In this document: piece after piece, positions 33,442 through 41,913 of the stretch
How positions within the stretch are numbered: the first letter of the stretch is position 1
How the letters are laid out: every line of letters starts with the position of its first letter
DNA from: Spirochaetales bacterium
GTDB taxonomy: Bacteria > Spirochaetota > Spirochaetia > Sphaerochaetales > Sphaerochaetaceae
Assembly (NCBI GenBank): GCA_017478205.1
Contig: JAFVDZ010000049.1
Coordinates: forward strand, 1 to 47,669
DNA length: 47,669 nt
Direction of reading: 5' to 3'
Notes under the pieces: model-generated
What the model was told of the DNA's origin: nothing
What the model saw: the letters and a program-made list of their open reading frames with translations, nothing else
Database searches by the model: none
Made by a program: the position numbers and the translations under genes

Positions 33442-34104
33442 TTACCACCTTATCATTTCTTCACCATTGCGATACAGAAATTCATTTGCAAGTGCAAAGT
33501 GATTATTTCCAAAGAATCCTCTGTAGGCTGATAGGGGACTTGGGTGTGCTGATTCCAAGATCAGATGATGGGGATCTGTGATATAGATTCTCTTGCTTCT
33601 TGCATAGCTTCCCCACAGGAGGAATACTCTTGGCTTTGAGTCGGATCCCAGTGCCTTTATGCATGTGTCAGTGAATCTTTCCCAGCCTGAATCCTTGTGT
33701 GAGTTAGCTTGATGTGAGCGAACAGTAAGAGTGCTGTTTAGAAGTAGAACTCCCTGTCGTGCCCACCTTGTCAGATCTGAAGACCAGAACTCTTCTCTGA
33801 GGACATCTTCAGAAAGGATTTCCTTGTGGATGTTGACAAGTGAAGGAGGCTCTTCGATACCCTCTCTCACAGAGAAGGAAAGGCCCATGGCCTGACCTTC
33901 CTCGTGGTATGGGTCCTGACCTACGATTACAACCTTTGTCTGTGAAAATGGACAGAGAGAAAAGGCTGTGAATATCTCATTCATAGGAGGATATATAGTC
34001 CTTTCACTGTATTCCTTTTTCAGGAACTGTCTCAGTGCAAGGTAGTAATCCTTCTGCTGCTCTTGGTCAAATAGAGCCTGCCAATCATTGTTGATTCTGA
34101 TCAT
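33442..34104 (-). CDS. ung: Uracil-DNA glycosylase (family 1)
   Basis: Removes uracil from DNA to start base-excision repair. The 220-residue protein has the catalytic V-G-Q-D-P-Y-H (water-activating D), L-L-L-N-S-T-L-T-V and the H-P-S-P-L-S-A-Y-R-G-F-F-G loop with its catalytic histidine. Length is typical. The ATG overlaps the stop of the upstream unknown gene (ATGA), so it is translationally coupled. Confidence 0.97.
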   Translation of the reverse strand: MIRINNDWQALFDQEQQKDYYLALRQFLKKEYSERTIYPPMNEIFTAFSLCPFSQTKVVIVGQDPYHEEGQAMGLSFSVREGIEEPPSLVNIHKEILSEDVLREEFWSSDLTRWARQGVLLLNSTLTVRSHQANSHKDSGWERFTDTCIKALGSDSKPRVFLLWGSYARSKRIYITDPHHLILESAHPSPLSAYRGFFGNNHFALANEFLYRNGEEMIRW

Positions 34105-34487
34105 CTATCAAATAGCCTCGTAAGAAAATTATTTGGCGGAAGTTTTATCTCCTCTTTCATTATATCACGCTTAATCTTCTCAGGGCTTTTAGGTGATGAT
34201 GCATAGCTGAGCGCAAGGCAGCACTTGTCATAAAGCAGCTTCTCGATCTCCCTAAGTGCCTTTTTGGAAGGTGATATTGCAGCAATATAGCCAATGGATG
34301 AGTTGTCTCGTGCCATAAGGAGAGACAGGAGCTTTTCTGTGACAGCAAGAGATGTATCCTCAAAGAGGAGTATGAGGTCTGTTGTGTCATCTTCTATTTC
34401 GAAGGAGCTTTCATTTTCTACCATTATGTTGGTAACAAACTCTTCGAACTTTTCTTCACCATTAAGAATCAGGAACGCGTATTTCAT
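34101..34487 (-). CDS. Small cytoplasmic protein of unknown function
   Basis: A 128-residue protein with alternating strands and helices (M-K-Y-A-F-L-I-L-N-G-E-E, D-L-I-L-L-F-E-D, S-S-I-G-Y-I-A-A-I-S) and a basic C-terminus. No signal peptide or known motif. It is embedded between aroA and ung with ATGA overlaps on both sides, so it is a genuine co-translated gene. Family not recognised. Confidence 0.75.
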   Translation of the reverse strand: MKYAFLILNGEEKFEEFVTNIMVENESSFEIEDDTTDLILLFEDTSLAVTEKLLSLLMARDNSSIGYIAAISPSKKALREIEKLLYDKCCLALSYASSPKSPEKIKRDIMKEEIKLPPNNFLTRLFDR

Positions 34488-35749
34488 CTTTTCACCTTCA
34501 GAGAATCAAAGAGAGAGAAGAAAGTTGGGAACGTGACATCACATGCACTCTCGTCATCGATTGTGATCGGCTCTGTTGTAATGAGCGAGCAGATAGCCAT
34601 TGCCATTATTATCCTATGGTCCTTGAAACCCTTTACAACTCCACCATGCAGCGTGGATGGGAAGATGTCAAGGCCATCCTCTCTTTCCTTTATGTTTAGG
34701 CCCAGGGATGAAAGATTTTCCCTCATGCATGCAATTCTGTCTGTTTCCTTTATTCTTGCCTGGGATACATTGATAATGTGAACGCTTTCAGATGCAGCTG
34801 CTGCAGCAACAGAGAGAATTGGAAGTGCATCAGGCATGCTATTCAGGTCAAAGGTGCCACCTTTGAGTCTCTCAGGTCCTGTGACTGTTACAGAGTAGCC
34901 ATCCCACGATATTTCACAGCCCATCTGGGACAGAATATCGAGAATGTGCTTGTCTCCCTGAATATCATCTCTATCAAGGCCATTTACTGTAACGCTGCTT
35001 TTACTTATCGCTGCACATACAAAGAAGAATGATGCAGAGGAGAAGTCACCAGGGACCAGTGTATCAAAGCTCTTATACTTCTGGCCTCCCTTGATTTCCA
35101 CATGCTGTAAATCATCACTGATTCTGTATTCGATGTTCTGTTTATCAAGCCAACCAAGTGTCATCCTAACATATGGTTTTTCATAGAGAATTGGGCAGTC
35201 TACAACAGAGTCATTTTTTGCAAGAGGCAAGGAAAGGAGGAGGGATGAAAGATATTGGCTTGTCCTACATTCGATACTTGTCTTTCCTCCGATAAGACTA
35301 CCTGTGATCTTGACAGGTGGGCACTCGCCATCAAGCTCTGCAGTGACTCCTAGATCTCTATAGGCATTTACAAGAGGAAGGATAGGGCGATTATTAAGCT
35401 GTTCATCACCTGTCAGTATTACTTCCTTAGCCCCTGAAGCTGCCAGGAGGCCGTAGATAAGGTAGGTTGTAGTACCACTGTTCTGGGTGTCTATTGTGAA
35501 GCTTTTTCCCTTTACATCGACTCTTGTCGAATCGACAGTCATGTAGCTTCTATCATCTGAAAACTCAATTTTAGCTCCAAGAAGACAGCATGCGTTGATA
35601 CAGGCAGCTGTATCTGAGGACTCTAGAGGATTGTCTATTCGACAAATGCCATTTGAAAAGGTTGCAATCAAAATTGCTCTTATCGTCTGGCTCTTTGAAG
35701 AGGGGATTGTTATCTTACCATTGATGGGTGCTTTCTCAAGTGTGATCAT
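34484..35749 (-). CDS. aroA: 3-phosphoshikimate 1-carboxyvinyltransferase (EPSP synthase)
   Basis: Sixth step of the shikimate pathway: shikimate-3-phosphate plus PEP gives EPSP. The 421-residue protein shows S-K-S-Q-T-I-R-A near the N-terminus (K-S-x-x-x-R substrate site), N-S-G-T-T-T-Y-L, C-R-T-S-Q-Y-L-S-S-L-L, D-A-L-P-I-L, R-I-K-E-T-D-R-I and D-H-R-I-I-M-A-M. It is the first gene of the aroA-unknown-ung-patB unit. A TATCAT box ends 8 bases before the ATG with TTTACT 18 bp further up and no Shine-Dalgarno. The TrpR-like regulator at 11258 is a conceivable controller, but no operator was identified. Confidence 0.95.
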   Translation of the reverse strand: MITLEKAPINGKITIPSSKSQTIRAILIATFSNGICRIDNPLESSDTAACINACCLLGAKIEFSDDRSYMTVDSTRVDVKGKSFTIDTQNSGTTTYLIYGLLAASGAKEVILTGDEQLNNRPILPLVNAYRDLGVTAELDGECPPVKITGSLIGGKTSIECRTSQYLSSLLLSLPLAKNDSVVDCPILYEKPYVRMTLGWLDKQNIEYRISDDLQHVEIKGGQKYKSFDTLVPGDFSSASFFFVCAAISKSSVTVNGLDRDDIQGDKHILDILSQMGCEISWDGYSVTVTGPERLKGGTFDLNSMPDALPILSVAAAAASESVHIINVSQARIKETDRIACMRENLSSLGLNIKEREDGLDIFPSTLHGGVVKGFKDHRIIMAMAICSLITTEPITIDDESACDVTFPTFFSLFDSLKVKR

Positions 35750-35757
35750 GGTAGTAA

Positions 35758-35787
35758 ATGATAATCAACAAAACAAACTAGAGTAAA
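35758..35787 (-). promoter_or_regulatory. Candidate promoter of the aroA operon (predicted leaderless)
   Basis: On the minus strand TTTACT (35787-35782), 18 bp, TATCAT (35763-35758), then 8 bases to the ATG at 35749. Confidence 0.45.
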
Positions 35788-35795
35788 GATTTGAA

Positions 35796-36842
35796 CTATT
35801 CTAACAGAAGGTTTTCATCCTTTCTGTCAATTCCGTTCCTTATCTCAAGCTTGGATCCAAAGTTTCTTCCCTGGTCGAAGACCCTTGTGTTCTGCCTTAT
35901 ACTTGAGCTTCCGAAGGCCACTCTTGTGTTGGTAAATACAAGTTTCATGGCAAGGTTCTTGTTTTCATTCGTAATCTTCACAATCTCAGTTGTTGTTTCC
36001 TTGTTCTCGATCTTTCTGTATCTTTCCTCGATCGATGAGAGAACACCAAGATAGAAGCTAGTAGTACCGAGCTGTCCCTTATATAGGTATGGATTTATCT
36101 TCCTTTCCTCTCTGAGTTTTTTGTCGATCGTCCTTTCAAGTGTGTCCCAAAGATAGAGAGCGATTTGTATATCGCTTCTCTTTCCATAGCATCTGAGACC
36201 ATCGAATTCATCTAGATGGACTGTAATTACAAACACACCTGAAATAAGGGAAACAATCCTGGCAAGTATCTTGTACTTCCTTGCAATTCTAGATGAAGTG
36301 ATGAAATCAGCTTCCCAGATTCTTTCATCATCATAACGCTCACTCTCAAGATGATACTTTATCGACATCTCCTGTGCCTTCTTGAGCGCAGCTTGTGCTT
36401 CTTTTTCAAATGGAGACAGCGAAAGTGCCTTCAATTTCTTTACTTTGGATAGCAGGCTTTCTCTTTCTTTTATATCAATGTGTGCCTTTTCAAAGCCTTC
36501 TTCTGCTCCCAAAGCCCTGCATACAGAGCGAAATAGTTCATCATGCTCTGTCTTATTCGACTCATAGTAGCAGATAGCATGTGCAGCTTCATGAAGCGCA
36601 ACTGAAAGAATGAGGCTGTAATCGAGGGAAAGAATATCCTCTGAAAGAACAATCAGACAGTTTGAGGTAATAAACACACCAAGCTTGTTCTTTTCAAGCG
36701 GTGCAAAGAAGATATCTGAGTATATGTAACTTGATCTATCACATTTGTAGTAATTGTTGATTCTATTGTCTATATCTCTTTTCAGTAATTCACGCTTTTC
36801 TATAGCGCTCTGACTGTATAACCTTATTATTCGTTCGTCCAT
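35796..36842 (-). CDS. SprT-like zinc-binding protein fused to DUF2786
   Basis: A 348-residue protein. The N-terminal part has a SprT/gluzincin H-E-A-A-H motif (residues 84-88) in L-S-V-A-L-H-E-A-A-H-A-I. Residues ~130-180 match DUF2786 (K-K-L-K-A-L-S-L-S-P-F-E-K-E-A-Q-A-A-L-K-K-A-Q-E-M). The rest may include the DUF7168-like region often following DUF2786; the tail is charged and unassigned. SprT-like proteins handle DNA-protein crosslinks in eukaryotes (SPRTN), but bacterial members are poorly studied. It is transcribed divergently from rimO-uvrD. A perfect TTGACA lies upstream (36878-36873), though the -10 is weak. Confidence 0.75.
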   Translation of the reverse strand: MDERIIRLYSQSAIEKRELLKRDIDNRINNYYKCDRSSYIYSDIFFAPLEKNKLGVFITSNCLIVLSEDILSLDYSLILSVALHEAAHAICYYESNKTEHDELFRSVCRALGAEEGFEKAHIDIKERESLLSKVKKLKALSLSPFEKEAQAALKKAQEMSIKYHLESERYDDERIWEADFITSSRIARKYKILARIVSLISGVFVITVHLDEFDGLRCYGKRSDIQIALYLWDTLERTIDKKLREERKINPYLYKGQLGTTSFYLGVLSSIEERYRKIENKETTTEIVKITNENKNLAMKLVFTNTRVAFGSSSIRQNTRVFDQGRNFGSKLEIRNGIDRKDENLLLE

Positions 36843-36884
36843 ATGTCAAAGATTTCTACTTTTGTTATCTTGTGTCAATTTACC

Positions 36885-36913
36885 TTGTTCAGAAGGTCAC
36901 TTTGGTTTATATT
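36885..36913 (+). promoter_or_regulatory. Promoter of rimO-uvrD (predicted leaderless)
   Basis: TTGTTC (36885-36890), 17 bp, TATATT (36908-36913), then 6 bases to GTG at 36920. No Shine-Dalgarno. This placement also decides the start codon. Confidence 0.6.
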
Positions 36914-36919
36914 TCCTTT

Positions 36920-38260
36920 GTGAAAAAGATATATATAGAGAGTCTTGGCTGTGCCAAGAACCAGGTTGACAGCGAAATATTGTTATCATATGCAGATGAT
37001 GAAGGCTTTGAGCGAACACAGGTCCCTCAGGATGCCGATATCATCGTAGTGAACACCTGTGGCTTCATAGAATCAGCAAAGACTGAATCGATAAACACAT
37101 TCTTTTCATTCAGAAGTGCATTTCCAGAGAAGAAGATAATTTTTGCAGGCTGCCTTGCTCAGCGCTATTGGGGCATCCTCGATCTTGATGAGGCTGATGC
37201 TATATTTGGAAATCATGATCTTGGTGCTTTTCCAAAGGTGTTGAAGGCCATCGAGAAGGGAAACAAACAGATAGTACTTGCGCCTGAATATCCAGACCCT
37301 GATTCAGAAAGGGATGAAAGGAAGTATAACCTTTCATTTCCTCGCTCTGCCTTCCTGAAGATTTCAGAAGGCTGTAATCACCGCTGTAACTATTGTGCAA
37401 TCCCTATAATCCGAGGAGGGCTTAGAAGTAGGCCATTTGATGCTGTAATGAATGAAGCGAGGAGACTTGTCAAAAGCGGAATCTACGAGATAAACATAAT
37501 CGCTCAGGACCTCGGTGCATATGGAACTGATTGGGGAGAGGGTGAAAGATTCTGTGATCTCATAGAATCTCTTTCCAAGATCGAAGGCGCTTTCGTTCTC
37601 AGAATGCTCTATATCCACCCTGATACATTCCCTGAGAAGCTCATCGATATCGTCAAGGCATCTAATGGAAAGATCCTCCCTTACTTCGATATCCCATTCC
37701 AGCATGCAGACCATAAGGTCCTGCTTGGAATGAAGAGAACAGGCTCAAGAGAGATATATGTAGACCTGATAAAGAAGATCAGGGCTTCTCTTCCTGATGC
37801 TGTAATTCGTTCAACACTTATGCTCGGCTTTCCAGGAGAAGGAAGAGAGGAGTTTGAGGAGCTTTTAAGGTTTGTAAAGGAAGCCCAGCTTGACTGGATG
37901 GGTTCCTTCCTCTATTCAAGGGAAGAAGATACTCCTGCATACCTCATGAGAAACCAGAAGGAACACAACAAGGCCCATAAGATTGCAGCTAAATGGCAGG
38001 AGGAGCTTGAGGCTGTACAAAGTGAAATTACTTCAAGACGACTTTTATCTTTTGTAGGCAAGAAATATCTTGCACTTGTCGAAGAGAATATCGAAGGAGA
38101 AGATCTTTCGATTGCCAGAATCTACTCACAGGCTCCCGAAGTTGATGGCGCTACTGTTATAATGGGAAGCGATATGAAGCCAGGTGATGTAGTCGAGGTC
38201 GGAATCAGGAGTGTTCGAGGCCTCGATCTTGAAGCGATAAAGATAAGGAATGTCCTGTGA
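36920..38260 (+). CDS. rimO: Ribosomal protein S12 methylthiotransferase RimO
   Basis: A radical-SAM enzyme that adds a methylthio group to the conserved Asp of S12. The 446-residue protein has the N-terminal MTTase domain (I-E-S-L-G-C-A-K-N-Q-V-D-S-E, V-N-T-C-G-F-I, A-G-C-L-A-Q-R-Y: three Fe-S cysteines), the radical-SAM C-x3-C-x2-C (C-N-H-R-C-N-Y-C), and a C-terminal TRAM domain. The D-S-E and G-F-I signatures favour RimO over MiaB. I start at GTG 36920, giving M-K-K-I-Y-I-E-S-L-G-C as in the family; an in-frame GTG at 36872 lies upstream of the promoter. The stop overlaps the uvrD GTG. Confidence 0.94.
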   Translation: MKKIYIESLGCAKNQVDSEILLSYADDEGFERTQVPQDADIIVVNTCGFIESAKTESINTFFSFRSAFPEKKIIFAGCLAQRYWGILDLDEADAIFGNHDLGAFPKVLKAIEKGNKQIVLAPEYPDPDSERDERKYNLSFPRSAFLKISEGCNHRCNYCAIPIIRGGLRSRPFDAVMNEARRLVKSGIYEINIIAQDLGAYGTDWGEGERFCDLIESLSKIEGAFVLRMLYIHPDTFPEKLIDIVKASNGKILPYFDIPFQHADHKVLLGMKRTGSREIYVDLIKKIRASLPDAVIRSTLMLGFPGEGREEFEELLRFVKEAQLDWMGSFLYSREEDTPAYLMRNQKEHNKAHKIAAKWQEELEAVQSEITSRRLLSFVGKKYLALVEENIEGEDLSIARIYSQAPEVDGATVIMGSDMKPGDVVEVGIRSVRGLDLEAIKIRNVL

Positions 38261-40632
38261 ATGATATCTTGTCAACTCTTAACCAACCTCAGATAGAAGC
38301 AGTAACTGACTTCGAGAATCCTCTCCTCGTGCTTGCAGGGGCCGGCTCGGGAAAGACTCGAGTGATAACATCGAAGGTTGCCTATGCAATAAAAGAGAGA
38401 GGCTACAGGCCATACTCTATCCTTGCAGTTACTTTTACAAACAAGGCCGCTAAGGAGATGAGGGAAAGAGTAGAAGGGATGTGTGGAGACACCAAAGGGC
38501 TTGAAATGAGGACATTCCACTCATTTGGTGCATATCTTTTGAGAAGATATGGAGAGAGGTTAGGTCTTCCTGCCTCTTTCAATATCTATGATGATGAAGA
38601 CTCACTATCATTGCTTCAAAGTATATATCCAAACGCAAAGAAGACTGAATTGAGACCATATGCAAAGTTCATTTCAAAGGCAAAGGATAAGGGCCATGAT
38701 GTCGATTATCCAGACTTTGGATATGAAGAGAGCAAGTGCCCAGATTTCAGAACTCGCTATAGAGCATATGAAAGGAAACTTGAAGAGGTGGGCTGTGTAG
38801 ACTTTGCAGATCTCATCGTCAAGACAAATAGGCTTCTTGTCGAAAATCCCGATGTAAGAGAGCAATTACAGAGACGTTTCCGCCTCATTTTAGTCGATGA
38901 GTATCAGGACTCGAATGGAAGCCAATTCAATCTGCTGTCAAATCTGGTGGGACCAAATACTCAGATAGTGGTAGTTGGTGATGATGACCAGTCTATCTAC
39001 CGCTTCCGCGGAGCTGAAATTGAAAATATTCTCTCCTTCCCGAAAAACTATCCAGGAACGAGAGTTATAAAGCTTGAAGAGAACTACCGTTCAACTCCAT
39101 CTATATTGAAGATTGCCTCTGCAGTCATAAAGAATAATAAGGGACGACATGAGAAGACTATCTTTACTCGTCAACCTGATGGAATGAAGCCAGAGCTCTT
39201 TGGCTGTCTTGACTCAAAGGATGAGGCTTTGAGGGTTGCATCTGTAATAAATAGGGATAAGGATTATAACAACACCTGTATCCTTTACAGGACCAATGCA
39301 CAATCTAGTGAGTTTGAAACGATCTTTGCGGGGTTGAAGATTCCATATCAGGTAATTGGTGCACTTCGCTTCTACGATAGAGAGGAAGTCAAGGATATGC
39401 TTGCACTTATCTCTTTCATCTTGAACCCTCGCGATGTCATTGCCTTTAGAAGGATGATAAACAAGCCAACTCGTGGTATCGGTGCTCAGTCACAGGATAA
39501 GATCATAGCTCTATCAGACCATCTTATGGATGCAATGGAGGAAGCTATCGAGACAAATGTTGTCTCAGGAAAGGCAAGGGCAGGAGTTGAGAGCTTCCTT
39601 TCATATTGCAAGGAAGCAAATGAGCTTATCGATAAGGGAATAGAGCAAGTAGAATTTGCAAACTTCCTTTTAAAGAGATTCGGTATAGAGGAGTATTACT
39701 CAGCTGAAAGTGACAAGCAGATAAAAAGGACAAGACTTGAAAACCTTTCTGCTTTCGTCAACTCGATGAGTGATGTTTCTCCAGGTAGAGAAGGGCTAAC
39801 AAACTATCTAGAGAGAATAACACTGGATAACACAGTCCTTGGAAATGAGGACCCAAGAGATAAGGAAGGTGTTAAGCTCATGACTATCCACACTGTAAAG
39901 GGTCTTGAGTTTGAGCGTGTCTTTGTAACAGGCCTTGAAGAGGCCTTGATGCCAGGCATCGATCCTGTGGATGAGGATTTGGAAGAAGAAAGACGCCTTT
40001 TCTATGTTGCAGTCACTCGAGCAAGGCGTGAACTCTACATGACATATTCAAGAAGTAGACAGACTTTTGGCCAGTGGAATCATCAAACTCCATCAAGATT
40101 CTTGAGAGAGATCCCGAAAGAGTATTATGAGGGCACTCTTGATAAGTCGGATCTTGGAAGCTATACAAACCGTTTTTCCTTTGAACCTAGAGTTAAGAAC
40201 CAAGGGTTTTCGAACCGTTTTGTTGAAAATAAGCCATCATGGGCAAAAGGTATTTCGCTTCCTCCAACAAAGAAGAGCGTGAAGCTGATAAAGAGTGTAG
40301 ATTTCAAGGTTGGTGATAGGGTCGTTGAGCCTGAAAAGAAAGAGCATGGCGTAATTGAATCTGTCAACGTTACTGCAATTGGCACGAAAATTACAGTCAA
40401 GTATGACAGTGGAAAGGTCTCTACATATAACGCAGCCTTTGCTCGACTTCAAATGGAAGAAAAAGAAATCGTGTGGAATGTTGGTGACAGGATCAGTGTA
40501 GATGGTGTGGGCTCTGGAAAGGTAATAGAGGTCAGAAAGTTTAATAATGGTACTGCATCCCTCCGTGTTTCCTTTGATAGGGGAGGCATGGGCCTTTACA
40601 AGGCCTCCGCGGCGAGTGTTCATAAACTCTGA
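38257..40632 (+). CDS. UvrD/PcrA-type DNA helicase
   Basis: A 791-residue 3'-5' superfamily 1 helicase for repair and replication-fork maintenance. Motifs: A-G-A-G-S-G-K-T-R-V (Walker A), T-F-T-N-K-A-A-K-E-M, V-D-E-Y-Q-D-S-N (Walker B), G-D-D-D-Q-S-I-Y-R-F-R-G-A-E, L-E-E-N-Y-R-S-T, T-I-H-T-V-K-G-L-E-F and V-A-V-T-R-A-R. The C-terminal ~110 residues hold two tandem Tudor/SH3-like modules: V-G-D-R-V-V-E-P...G-V-I-E-S and V-G-D-R-I-S-V-D...G-K-V-I-E-V. PcrA usually has one, used for RNA polymerase binding. GTG start, coupled to rimO. Confidence 0.93.
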   Translation: MNDILSTLNQPQIEAVTDFENPLLVLAGAGSGKTRVITSKVAYAIKERGYRPYSILAVTFTNKAAKEMRERVEGMCGDTKGLEMRTFHSFGAYLLRRYGERLGLPASFNIYDDEDSLSLLQSIYPNAKKTELRPYAKFISKAKDKGHDVDYPDFGYEESKCPDFRTRYRAYERKLEEVGCVDFADLIVKTNRLLVENPDVREQLQRRFRLILVDEYQDSNGSQFNLLSNLVGPNTQIVVVGDDDQSIYRFRGAEIENILSFPKNYPGTRVIKLEENYRSTPSILKIASAVIKNNKGRHEKTIFTRQPDGMKPELFGCLDSKDEALRVASVINRDKDYNNTCILYRTNAQSSEFETIFAGLKIPYQVIGALRFYDREEVKDMLALISFILNPRDVIAFRRMINKPTRGIGAQSQDKIIALSDHLMDAMEEAIETNVVSGKARAGVESFLSYCKEANELIDKGIEQVEFANFLLKRFGIEEYYSAESDKQIKRTRLENLSAFVNSMSDVSPGREGLTNYLERITLDNTVLGNEDPRDKEGVKLMTIHTVKGLEFERVFVTGLEEALMPGIDPVDEDLEEERRLFYVAVTRARRELYMTYSRSRQTFGQWNHQTPSRFLREIPKEYYEGTLDKSDLGSYTNRFSFEPRVKNQGFSNRFVENKPSWAKGISLPPTKKSVKLIKSVDFKVGDRVVEPEKKEHGVIESVNVTAIGTKITVKYDSGKVSTYNAAFARLQMEEKEIVWNVGDRISVDGVGSGKVIEVRKFNNGTASLRVSFDRGGMGLYKASAASVHKL

Positions 40633-40692
40633 AATCTAGATAATTTAGGTATAGACAAAAAGTTAACCATCGTGTAATGTTCATAATGCTAT

Positions 40693-40702
40693 GTCCTAGG
40701 AC
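40693..40702. repeat. 10-bp palindrome downstream of uvrD/pcrA
   Basis: GTCCTAGGAC is a perfect palindrome, flanked by CTAT and GTAG that nearly extend it. It could be part of a uvrD 3' end signal or a protein site. There is no T-run. Confidence 0.35.
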
Positions 40703-40740
40703 GTAGTGTGTTGTTTTGTGTCCTTGTTCCTATTTGGAAA

Positions 40741-40903
40741 TTTAGCTCAATGGTCCAAGCCTAAAGGGGCCTTTGAATTAGGTCGAAAAAGAAGAGCATG
40801 GTCGAGGATCTGTGAAGAAGGATGCCCTGATGTTCACTTGGCTGTGAAGCCCTTGCCCAACACCCTTTCCCCTGGGAGTGAATTGAGGATATGGTATCTT
40901 TTT
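40741..40903 (+). ncRNA. Candidate structured RNA (6S-like rod?) upstream of rplM
   Basis: This ~160-base part of a 332-base gap has no credible ORF but shows ordered pairing. CTCAAT (40746-40751) pairs with ATTGAG (40882-40887), TCC (40754-40756) with GGA (40875-40877), and AGGGG (40765-40769) with CCCCT (40869-40873). Inside are GTGAA/TTCAC (40812-40816 / 40833-40837) and a GGCT-GTGA-AGCC tetraloop hairpin (40840-40851). A short GATA-TATC hairpin and TTTTT (40899-40903) could end the transcript. The long rod with end-to-end pairing resembles 6S RNA, but conserved 6S sequence was not confirmed. SRP, RNase P and tmRNA signatures were not seen. Confidence 0.35.
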
Positions 40904-40964
40904 CATGGAAGGTGAGCCTTGACTCAGATATCAAGCGACAAGAAATCAAACACAAGGATTTAGT

Positions 40965-41393
40965 ATGAAGACTATTTTCGTAAAGCAGCAGTCAATGGAG
41001 AAGAAATGGTATCTCATTGACGCAGAAGGAAAGAATCTTGGTCGTGTTGCTGTTGCAGCCGCTAGAATTCTCAGAGGCAAGAACAAGCCAGAGTATGTTC
41101 CTCACCAGGACATGGGTGATTACGTAATCATCATCAACGCTGCAAAGGCTAGCGTTTCTGGTAACAAGATGACCGATAAGAAGTACTATCGCCACTCAAT
41201 GTTCCCAGGTGGACTCACAACAGAGTCTTATGGTGAACTCATCGAGAGAAAGCCTACTTTCCCTATGGAACATGCAATCAAGGGTATGCTTCCACACGGA
41301 GCTCTTGGTAGAACCCTTTTTACTCACCTCCACGTCTATGCAGGCGCAGAGCATCTTCAGATGGCACAGAAGCCTATTGTCGTAGAACTTTAA
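40965..41393 (+). CDS. rplM: 50S ribosomal protein L13
   Basis: A large-subunit assembly protein of 142 residues, typical length. Recognisable segments are W-Y-L-I-D-A-E-G-K-N-L-G-R-V-A, L-R-G-K-N-K-P-E-Y-V-P-H-Q-D-M-G-D-Y-V, K-K-Y-Y-R-H-S, M-L-P-H-G-A-L-G-R and L-H-V-Y-A-G-A-E-H. AAGGA precedes the ATG. It forms the standard rplM-rpsI pair. Confidence 0.98.
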   Translation: MKTIFVKQQSMEKKWYLIDAEGKNLGRVAVAAARILRGKNKPEYVPHQDMGDYVIIINAAKASVSGNKMTDKKYYRHSMFPGGLTTESYGELIERKPTFPMEHAIKGMLPHGALGRTLFTHLHVYAGAEHLQMAQKPIVVEL

Positions 41394-41404
41394 GGAGATA
41401 AGAA

Positions 41405-41824
41405 ATGGCTAAGAAAGAGACAAAGAAAGAAGTTGTAAATCTCGGACATGGTGTAGGTCGCAGAAAGACCGCTTCCGCCAGAGTTTATCTCAGAGAGGGC
41501 AATGGTAAGATCACAGTCAACGGTAAGGATGTTGCTGCATACTTCGTTGACGAGCTCAATGTTTTCGCTGTCAAGCAGCCACTCGTTGTAACTGAGACTG
41601 CTGACAAGTATGACGTAGTTATCACAGTTGTTGGTGGCGGTATCAAGGGTCAGGCTGAAGCTTGTCGCCATGGTGTTGCTAGAGCACTCTGCAACTACGA
41701 GGACGAGACATACAGAGCAGCACTTCATCAGGCTGGCTTCATGACAAGAGACCCAAGAATGGTTGAAAGAAAGAAGTACGGCAGACGCGGTGCAAGAAGA
41801 AGATTCCAGTTCAGCAAGAGATAA
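41405..41824 (+). CDS. rpsI: 30S ribosomal protein S9
   Basis: A 139-residue small-subunit protein contacting P-site tRNA through its C-terminal tail. Motifs: G-R-R-K-T-A-S-A-R-V, G-G-G-I-K-G-Q-A-E-A-C-R-H-G-V-A-R-A-L, and the basic tail R-R-G-A-R-R-R-F-Q-F-S-K-R. A short Lys/Glu-rich N-terminal extension precedes the core. AAGGAG overlaps the rplM stop codon, 7 bases before the ATG. A terminator follows. Confidence 0.98.
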   Translation: MAKKETKKEVVNLGHGVGRRKTASARVYLREGNGKITVNGKDVAAYFVDELNVFAVKQPLVVTETADKYDVVITVVGGGIKGQAEACRHGVARALCNYEDETYRAALHQAGFMTRDPRMVERKKYGRRGARRRFQFSKR

Positions 41825-41860
41825 CATCTCTTTTTGGATTTTTGGAAATCTCTTTACGAA

Positions 41861-41886
41861 GACCATCCAGTTTGGGTGGTCTTTTT
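41861..41886 (+). terminator. Intrinsic terminator of rplM-rpsI
   Basis: GACCATCC (41861-41868) pairs with GGGTGGTC (41874-41881) with one T-G pair and a 5-base loop, followed by TTTTTC. It is a classic terminator 37 bases after the rpsI stop. Confidence 0.9.
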
Positions 41887-41899
41887 CGTTTCACTTATA

Positions 41900-41905
41900 T
41901 ATATT
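41900..41905 (+). promoter_or_regulatory. -10 box of recX (predicted leaderless)
   Basis: TATATT, 8 bases before the ATG at 41914. The region between is T/C only, with no Shine-Dalgarno. The -35 would overlap the rpsI terminator and is unclear. Confidence 0.4.
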
Positions 41906-41913
41906 TTTTCCAT

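Noticed and set aside
40744-40754. AGCTCAATGG looks like a tRNA D-arm
   Set aside because: No matching anticodon arm, T-arm (TTCGA) or acceptor follows.
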